From Lachnospiraceae bacterium (GTDB lineage Bacteria > Bacillota > Clostridia > Lachnospirales > Lachnospiraceae), in contig QXWO01000038.1 of NCBI GenBank assembly GCA_009911035.1, forward strand, positions 1 through 60,193: a stretch of DNA of 60,193 nucleotides, read 5' to 3'. Under the pieces are notes generated by a model. That model saw only the letters and a program-made list of their open reading frames with translations. It ran no database searches and was not told the DNA's origin. A program made the translations under genes and the position numbers. Positions 54,469-60,193 of the stretch are shown piece after piece (positions within the stretch are counted from its first letter, which is position 1; each line of letters opens with the position of its first letter).

Positions 54469-54520
54469 GCGGCCCCTCTGTCATTCAGGGCCGCCCATGC
54501 CCCCTTGCGGTAAGTCCGGG
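54469..54520 (-). repeat. Intercistronic hairpin leader, copy 6
   Basis: CCCGGACTTACCGCAAGGGG, then GGGCGGC and a closing GGCCGC on the minus strand, with stem GCGGCC / GGGCCGC. It lies between A2 and B2. Confidence 0.75.
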
Positions 54521-54531
54521 CATGATCTTCC

Positions 54532-55284
54532 TTACTTCAAAATGCCCGCAGCCTCATATGCTGCAATCGAAACTGCCTTTTTGGTTATGCTGTCCTTATA
54601 ATGTCTCTCGTCTGCTTCCTGCTCCATCAATTTGCGTTTCAGGGCAGCTTCCTCCGCCAGCCTTTCATATTCTGCGTGTTTTGCTTCCCTTGCTCTGCGG
54701 GCCTCCACAAATTCCGATGATGAAACAGTAATCTGTCCGGGGCTGGTCACGCGGTATTTGGATATCCCTCCATTTTCATCCAATTCAATCAGATAAGAGC
54801 AGCCCGGTGTTGCCGGATATGTGTCAATGAAATTTTCAACAGCTGCCATCACCCTCTTCGCAAGTTCAGGATCATTTTTCATCTTTTCATCCAAAGCAGG
54901 AGGTACAATAACGGCTTTCTTTCCCGCCGTAGAACTCCATCTTGACTGCACTTCCGAATTACCTGCTGGTGGCTCTGCCCCGGATGGCGTCCAGTTCAGG
55001 ATGGATTCATCAACACGGTCGGAAAAGAACCGTTCAAACGGAAAGTCATTTCTATCCCATGTGCCCTGCGATATTGCCGAACCGTCCATAACATGATAAT
55101 ATGCTCCCGGAAACCTTGCCTGCCACATATCCTTAAAACACATTCCCGATACACCTGACTGCCCCGCCGCCTTTGCCGCCGCAAGCTCCACAAAACTCAT
55201 GCCCTCGCTCTTGCCTGCTGCATTCTTCCGGTACTGCTCTGCCAAATAGTACCCTCCCAATTTACCTGTCACTCCGAAATCCAT
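54532..55284 (-). CDS. Array protein A2
   Basis: 250 residues, intact, ATG at 55284 with GGAG upstream and overlapping the end of the histidine kinase by 23 bp. N terminus MDFGVTGKLGGYYLAEQYRK; then MSFVELAAAKAAGQ; QARFPGAYYHVMDGS; core IVPPALDEKMKNDPELAKRV; hairpin LIELDENGGISKYRVTS; and a C-terminal charged helix (EARRAREAKHAEYERLAEEA and on). Paralog of A1. No Sec signal. Confidence 0.8.
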   Translation of the reverse strand: MDFGVTGKLGGYYLAEQYRKNAAGKSEGMSFVELAAAKAAGQSGVSGMCFKDMWQARFPGAYYHVMDGSAISQGTWDRNDFPFERFFSDRVDESILNWTPSGAEPPAGNSEVQSRWSSTAGKKAVIVPPALDEKMKNDPELAKRVMAAVENFIDTYPATPGCSYLIELDENGGISKYRVTSPGQITVSSSEFVEARRAREAKHAEYERLAEEAALKRKLMEQEADERHYKDSITKKAVSIAAYEAAGILK

Positions 55285-56746
55285 CTTTCTCTCTCCTTTC
55301 ATTTTTCATCATCACCGACAGGATGAACACCCTGCCGTTTACCTTAAAATCCATTGTTCCCTGGTATTTCTCCGCTGTGTTTTTGATGTTAATAAGCCCT
55401 GTCCCATGATTCTCCCTGTCCGCCTTATCCGTCACAGGGAACTCATTCTGCGGCCTCCTCACCCCCTCCCGTCAAAGCTATTCTCCACTTTCAGGAAAAA
55501 CAGCTCCCTCTTTTGGAATGAACTGATGCGGATAAAGGCTTCCGCACCCGGTTCTTTCGCTTTCAGTTTCCAGCACGCCTCCATTGCATTGTCCAGCGCA
55601 TTCCCTAAAATGATGCCGATATCATAACTCTGGATGAACAGTTTCTTAGGGAACTGTAGCCCCTCCACATCCATTCGTAGGTCTGGCCCCGTGCTGGCAA
55701 TCTCATTGTATTTCATATTCAACAGGGTATCCACAACTGTGTTCCCTGTTTTGAACCGGAATTCCAGTCTGTCCATAGTCTCGTTCAGTTCTTCCAGATA
55801 GGCTTGCAGTTCTTCCTCTTTTCCAGCCGCAAGCTGCATGATAAGGGAAATTGTATTCTTCATATCATGTCTCATCCCCCGTATCCCGGAATAGACACGC
55901 TCCATCTCCCCCATATGCTCCTGCAGGCTGCTGACCTGTTTTCCAAGATAATGCGGCTGCTCTTTTCCCTGTTCCAGCAGATCATGTCCTAAAAAAGTTT
56001 TATCCCAAACAAAATAGACAGAAAAGACAGCAGAAGCACAACCGAAACAATAATCATCAACGATGGATATTTGTCATATAAGGATACAGGCATTCCATTC
56101 TCTATCGTGACTAAAAACATGCGCAATAGTGTACAAATACATACCCCCGTCATGCTGGGCGTTAGAATAAACAGCAATTCCCTCTGGTGAATGGCATAGT
56201 CTTTTTCCCTGCCCCCCCCCTTGTAATGCTTTTTAATGCAACAAATAACAGTACCGCAGTTAAAATATGCATTATGATTGGCATTCCAAATGTGGTGGCT
56301 GCCAAAAGTCCGTCAAAAGTATCAACTGATGTAATATATCCCCTCTCCAGACACCACGCCCATAAGGAATATAGATAATTTCCTAGCCAGAAAATTATAA
56401 CTGCTAAAAATAAACTGATTTCACTCGACGCCATGAAGGAAGTCACAAGGAAAACCGTAATCTTTCCTGCTACTCTATAAAAACACATTACAATAGCTGT
56501 CAACACACATAAGGTTAATACGAGCTTCGCAAAAATCCTCACGCTCCCATAATCCGAGGTCAAAATCAAATCGATGCCAAGTTTTAGCACAACATACAAA
56601 ATCACAGTCAATAATCCCGCATGACGCTTCCGTATCCTTGCCTCCAGAAAACTCCCAAAGAAATACTGTAGGCAGTATCCCTGGAACATGGCAGAAAACA
56701 CTTCCAGCAGGCCGCTCACCACTTCATACACAGGACACCCCTCCAT
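55262..56746 (-). pseudogene. GHKL histidine kinase with three frameshifts
   Basis: Starts MEGCPVYEVVSGLLEVFSAM, with six helices, then a shift at a C9 run (56212-56220), then LLFILTPSMTG and more helices, then a shift at an A6 run near 55985, then the box MRHDMKNTISLIMQL and GNALDNAMEAC, a shift at a C5 run near 55470, then GTGLINIKNTAEKYQGTM. Each break is repaired by one extra base in the run. It overlaps the regulator gene and A2. Confidence 0.85.
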
Positions 56747-57307
56747 TCTGCAAATACCACATATACGCCTTTACAAACTCTTTGTGCTTCTTCCTTGTCA
56801 GGTAGACCTTCTCACCGCTGGAAAGGAAAATGCTGTCAGCATCATACCTCGCTATGTGAGCCATGTTTACCAAATACCCCCTGTGGCTGCGGTAAAATCT
56901 ATCCACAAGCTGCCCTTCCAGTTCATCCATCGTGGCATAGGACTCTATGACTTCCTCCATGTCCGTGGTATGAACCTCCACCTTCTTCCCCCTGCTCTCA
57001 ATATACAGGATGCTGTTTAAGTTAAGCGTATACCCCTGGTTCTTCGCCCGTATGAATATCTGCCGCTCCTTCTGCGCTTTCCTTTTCCCGACTTCTTCTA
57101 TTGCCCTGCCAAACACCTCCATGAACTTCTGTTCCTCAATCGGCTTCAGCAGGTAGTGGAATGCCGACACGTCAAAGGCCTTTCCCGCCGCAAGCAGTCC
57201 TTCCCCCGTGGCAAAACCGCTTATATCAAAATCGGGACTCCGTTTTTTATGAATCCGCCAATCTGCTCTCTGATGGCTTCCTCATCATCGACCACTGCTA
57301 TATTCAA
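56724..57307 (-). pseudogene. LytTR regulator with deleted phosphoacceptor region
   Basis: TTG start at 57307: NIAVVDDEEAIREQIGGF, then a frameshift in an A6 run near 57257. Then SPDFDISGFATGEGLLAAGK, AFD joined directly to VSAFHYLLKPIEEQKF, and a complete LytTR domain (YRSHRGYLVNMAHIARYD). Compared with the intact regulator at 24526, about 55-60 residues carrying the Asp are missing. The junction is at a CCTTTGACGT word. Confidence 0.8.
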
Positions 57308-57380
57308 AATTCATCACCTCGGATTTCCGTTTTAGCCTCACTTAATTTATCGGCAGATTTTCTATTATTTTGGGATGCAG

Positions 57381-57475
57381 GGAACGAAAGGCATATAAAA
57401 TGGAGCGAAAGGCATAAATGCAGTGCAGAAAATTCCAAAAACAGGTCTAAAGTTTTTCACTTTTCGTCCGGCATA
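57381..57475 (-). promoter_or_regulatory. Shared promoter-like block with direct repeats, copy 2
   Basis: GGAACGAAAGGCATA (57381) and GGAGCGAAAGGCATA (57402) repeat with a 21-bp period, followed by TCTAAAGTTTTTC / CTTTTCGTCCG at 57451-57472. Lies upstream of the LytTR/GHKL pair. Probable autoregulatory LytTR site. Confidence 0.6.
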
Positions 57476-57559
57476 GGAGCGGATGCTCCACAAGGTGGCA
57501 ATAGCCGATACGCAGAAATAGTAACCATCCAGCTTATTCATGCATCAGAAATACTATTC

Positions 57560-58930
57560 TTACTTATCGTGACAGATTTGTTCTTCTGTTATCCTTAGTT
57601 CTCTATGAAGCTGCCATGCCATAAAAATAGTGATCACAGCCGAAAACACATCCGCAATCGGCTGCGCATAAAGGATTCCATTGATACCACAGATTTTTGG
57701 AAGCAGTAAAATGACAGGCACAAAGCAGATTCCCTGTCTGCAGGCTCCAAGTACAAAGCCTTTTGTCCCTTTTCCAAGCGCAAGGAACAGCGAGGAATAT
57801 ACCGTGTAAAATCCAAACAGGAAGAAGGACAGCCCGTTTGCAAAAAGGGATTTCCTGCCTACAGCGATCATCCCGCTGTTTCCATTTGCAAACTGCGATA
57901 TGATCTGTATGGAAAACAGAGCCATCAAAAGTCCAACAAGGATACAGAAAACGGATGACCACAAAATGGAAGTTTTGACTGCTTCCCGCAGGCGGTCAAA
58001 TTTCTTGGCTCCATAGCTGAATCCCGCAATTGGCTGGAACCCCTTCAAAAAACCAAATACAACTAAAGTGCCCATAGAAGTAACTCTTGTAACCGCTCCC
58101 AACCCGGCAATCACCGCATCACCATATCCGTTTGCCGCCCGGTTGACCAGCGCAATAGAAAGGCTGGTAAGAAGCTGGAATGTCAAAGTTGGAATACCAA
58201 TCTTTAAGATTTCTGCATATATCTGCCTGGTTGGTTTAAATTCCTGTAAGTGGAAAGTAAATGCGCTTTTCTTTCGCAGTACATAAATGAGATAAACAAG
58301 CGTAGAGACTGATTGGGAAATAGCGGTAGCAATTGCCGCACCTGCAACGCCCATATCCAATACATAGATAAACACCGGGTCTAAACCAATGTTCAATACT
58401 GCCCCCAAAAGTAGGGCTGTCATAGTTGTCTTAGCCGCACCTTCACTTGCCACTATATTATTCATTGTCACATTGCACACATTAAAAATACAGGAAATGA
58501 CATAAATCCTGCCATAAGTGAGGGCATATGGCATAATGGTGTCCGTGGCTCCAAACAACGCTAAGACCGGTCTGAGAAAGACTGCAGCAAAGACAATCAG
58601 AACCCCGCCAATCAACACACTGCTATACAATGCTGTGCTCGCCGCCCTGTTTGCAGTATCCCTGTCACCCTGCCCTAATAATCTTGAAAGATAAGATGCC
58701 GCACCGTTGCCAAACATCAGCCCTACCCCCACGACTACCTGTCCTAACGGGAACACGATGGAAATCGCCCCCATAGGGCTTTCGCCCAGACCTCCCACAA
58801 AATAGGCATCCACCAGATTATAAATGGCATTGATCAGCATACCTATCATAATCGGAACACCCAGAGCCATGAGTGCCTGGGGGATTGGCGCACTCCCTAA
58901 TAATTCCATTTTACTATTCTTTCCGTTCAT
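57560..58930 (-). CDS. MATE family efflux transporter
   Basis: 456 residues, twelve helices. INAIYNLVDAYFVGGLGESP and AISIVFPLGQVVVGVGLMFGNGAASYLSRLLG in the N-lobe are typical of MATE exporters. Divergent from padR, whose operators overlap the shared promoter region, so drug- or bile-type inducible export under PadR control is likely. Confidence 0.93.
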   Translation of the reverse strand: MNGKNSKMELLGSAPIPQALMALGVPIMIGMLINAIYNLVDAYFVGGLGESPMGAISIVFPLGQVVVGVGLMFGNGAASYLSRLLGQGDRDTANRAASTALYSSVLIGGVLIVFAAVFLRPVLALFGATDTIMPYALTYGRIYVISCIFNVCNVTMNNIVASEGAAKTTMTALLLGAVLNIGLDPVFIYVLDMGVAGAAIATAISQSVSTLVYLIYVLRKKSAFTFHLQEFKPTRQIYAEILKIGIPTLTFQLLTSLSIALVNRAANGYGDAVIAGLGAVTRVTSMGTLVVFGFLKGFQPIAGFSYGAKKFDRLREAVKTSILWSSVFCILVGLLMALFSIQIISQFANGNSGMIAVGRKSLFANGLSFFLFGFYTVYSSLFLALGKGTKGFVLGACRQGICFVPVILLLPKICGINGILYAQPIADVFSAVITIFMAWQLHRELRITEEQICHDK

Positions 58931-58965
58931 TTTCGTTACTCCTCTCTCAAAATATAATTTACACT

Positions 58966-59072
58966 ACTATATTTTATAGTATTTAGTTGCAAATGAAATC
59001 CTACTATAAATTATAGTGGTTGTCAAGAGAATTTTCCTCCCTCTTGACAAAAGCTATAAATTAAAATAGTAT
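58966..59072. promoter_or_regulatory. Palindromic operators and padR promoter
   Basis: Two ACTATA...TATAGT palindromes (58966-58980 and 59003-59017), plus a half-matching site at about 59054-59070. A near-perfect promoter for padR, TTGACA 59044-59049, 17 bp, TAGTAT 59067-59072, overlaps the third site. This fits an autorepressing PadR that also controls the divergent MATE gene. Confidence 0.65.
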
Positions 59073-59130
59073 AAATTACAGCATAAAGGTTATTAACCGT
59101 TTCCCATCTATAAAAGAAAGGCAGGATGCT

Positions 59131-59664
59131 ATGGCTGCGATTGATTTGATTGTATTAGGAATGTTAAAAAAAGAACCTATGGGTGCCTACGATATTCAAA
59201 AACTGGTAGAATACCGCAATATCTCTAAATGGGTAAAGATCAGCACCCCCTCCATCTACAAAAAGGCGATACAGTTAGAGGAAAAGGGCTTTATCAAAGG
59301 CAGTACCGTTAAAGAGGGAAAAATGCCCGAAAAAGTCATTTACTCTCTTACAGATGCGGGCGAGAAAGAATTTGAAAGGCTTATGTTAGAGATTGCATCC
59401 AATCCCATCCATATCTTTTTGGACTTTAATGCCGTGATCGTAAATTTAGACAGCTTGCCTTTTGAAACACAAAAAGAATGTGTGGCAGACATTGAAAAAA
59501 ATGTAATAAAATTGAAGGCTTATTTGGAAGAAAATCTCCATGAAAAAGAAAATAACCCGGATATTCCCGAAACAGGAATGGCTGTCTTACGCCAACAGTT
59601 TGTTTTGGTGGAAGCAATAGAAAAATGGATTGCTGAATTGAAAAATAGTTTTGAAATAGATTAG
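59131..59664 (+). CDS. PadR family transcriptional regulator
   Basis: 177 residues. DLIVLGMLKKEPMGAYDIQKLVE and WVKISTPSIYKKAIQLEEKGFI form the PadR winged helix, with KVIYSLTDAGEKEFERLM as the wing. A C-terminal helical dimer domain follows. AAAGGCAGG precedes the ATG. Divergent from the MATE gene. Confidence 0.93.
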   Translation: MAAIDLIVLGMLKKEPMGAYDIQKLVEYRNISKWVKISTPSIYKKAIQLEEKGFIKGSTVKEGKMPEKVIYSLTDAGEKEFERLMLEIASNPIHIFLDFNAVIVNLDSLPFETQKECVADIEKNVIKLKAYLEENLHEKENNPDIPETGMAVLRQQFVLVEAIEKWIAELKNSFEID

Positions 59665-59681
59665 GGTAAATGCCTACTATC

Positions 59682-60193
59682 GTAAGCGTCAAATAAGATA
59701 GTGGATAGAAAAATAACCACCAACCCTCTATAATAAAAGGGCAGTGGTCATCGGCACCGTTCCTGTACCATGGGATCCCATGGCAGATAGTCATCCAGAT
59801 ATTCCGGATTTTCAAGAAATGTACTCCCTGGCATATCTGACAGGATATATTTGATGTATTTCATTGCATCCAAGCCATTGGCTTTCGCTGTTTCGACCAG
59901 GGTATAGATCCCTGCACTTGCAGCAGCACCCTTCGGACTTCCCGCAAACAGCCAGTTCTTCCGGCCGATCACAAAGGGGCGGATACAATTCTCCGCCAAG
60001 GAATTACTAATGGAACAGTTCCCATCTTCAAGATAATTAAAAAATTCCTGCCGGTTGTTCAGGGCATACCGGAAAGCTGTATGGAGCTTCGACTTTGGCA
60101 GTTCCCCGGCAGAGTTTTGTTAATAACTTCATGAGCTGTCACAGATTCAACCTCACCTGCTGTCGTGAAATCACCCATTTTCCTGTCACACAA
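59682..60193 (-). mobile_element. IS66-family element, partial
   Basis: The left end begins GTAAGCG at 59682, the usual start of an IS66 inverted repeat. The transposase 3' part reads inward from the right. The element runs past the window edge. Confidence 0.65.
59748..60123 (-). pseudogene. IS66 transposase C-terminal part
   Basis: KSKLHTAFRYALNNRQEFFN, then SLAENCIRPFVIGRKNWLFA and GIYTLVETAKANGLDAMKYI are the C-terminal catalytic and IS66_C segments (Glu in SLAENCIRP). An in-frame TAA at about 60122 separates this from upstream sequence that does not match, so it is truncated or shifted within the window. Confidence 0.7.

Noticed and set aside
44173-54520. Integron attC sites as explanation for the repeated leaders
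   Set aside because: No RYYYAAC/GTTRRRY core sites and no integrase gene; the repeats lie before genes in a fixed relation to the ribosome site.
1-60193. CRISPR array
   Set aside because: No set of regularly spaced direct repeats with unique spacers; the repeats seen are dispersed palindromes or leaders.

Overview
The window looks like chromosome of a low-to-medium-GC Gram-positive anaerobe of the class Clostridia, most likely a gut Lachnospiraceae. The evidence is AGGAGG-type ribosome binding sites throughout, GHKL/LytTR two-component systems, AzlCD, AGCS and ECF-type transporters, QueH, a bacterial-type AspS, an Rrf2 regulator and a bacteriohemerythrin. No phage or CRISPR array was seen. 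Family names were assigned by reading motifs and from memory of protein families; no database was searched.

Region 1 (1-4.7 kb): a ZIP metal transporter, a stand-alone protein with a FliD-C-like tail, and a degraded mobile zone (ISAs1 transposase remnant, alpha/beta hydrolase, broken cysteine-rich KTR and XRE genes) that stops at the 3' end of a tRNA-Leu(CAG). Region 2 (4.7-37.2 kb): largely intact core genome. It holds a DUF2974 lipase-like protein, a DUF3810 metalloprotease-like protein, an AGCS symporter, MATE exporters, a dus-birA operon, a hemerythrin-response regulator fusion, lepB, a degenerate M23 protein next to a bactofilin, degV, aspS-lipoprotein-azlCD, an ECF sigma factor with an FtsX-ectodomain-like membrane partner, a GHKL/LytTR pair, an Rrf2 regulator, a PhoB/HK/lipoprotein operon, a cobalamin riboswitch ahead of a DUF4430 lipoprotein and an ECF S component, queH and purA.

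Region 3 (37.4-57.5 kb) is the unusual part. An operon read leftwards (truncated LytTR regulator, GHKL kinase, lipoprotein, three permeases, ABC ATPase) lies next to an array of small proteins without Sec signals. At least three of these (here A, B, F) share one architecture: a short Asn/Tyr/Gly-rich N terminus, a core with a K-M-x-x-D/N-P-E/D motif and a D-E-N-G hairpin, and a long charged C-terminal helix. Related companions (C, D, E, G) have similar N termini. The array occurs in two rearranged blocks, 44.2-48.9 kb and 52.1-55.3 kb, separated by an AraC/EamA pair and an SDR pseudogene. The second block is preceded by a broken LytTR/GHKL pair. A conserved hairpin leader precedes many of the genes, a second leader type precedes two, and about 110 bp of promoter-like sequence with direct repeats is shared between the blocks. 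Many genes here carry frameshifts, often one base short in a homopolymer, so either the locus is decaying or the assembly has indel errors.

Region 4 (57.5-60.2 kb): a MATE exporter diverging from a PadR regulator across palindromic operators, then the end of an IS66 element that runs off the window.

Small palindromic repeats of about 35 bp (seven copies, one inside a GNAT coding region) and one 175-bp MITE-like element with imperfect terminal inverted repeats are scattered through the core regions.
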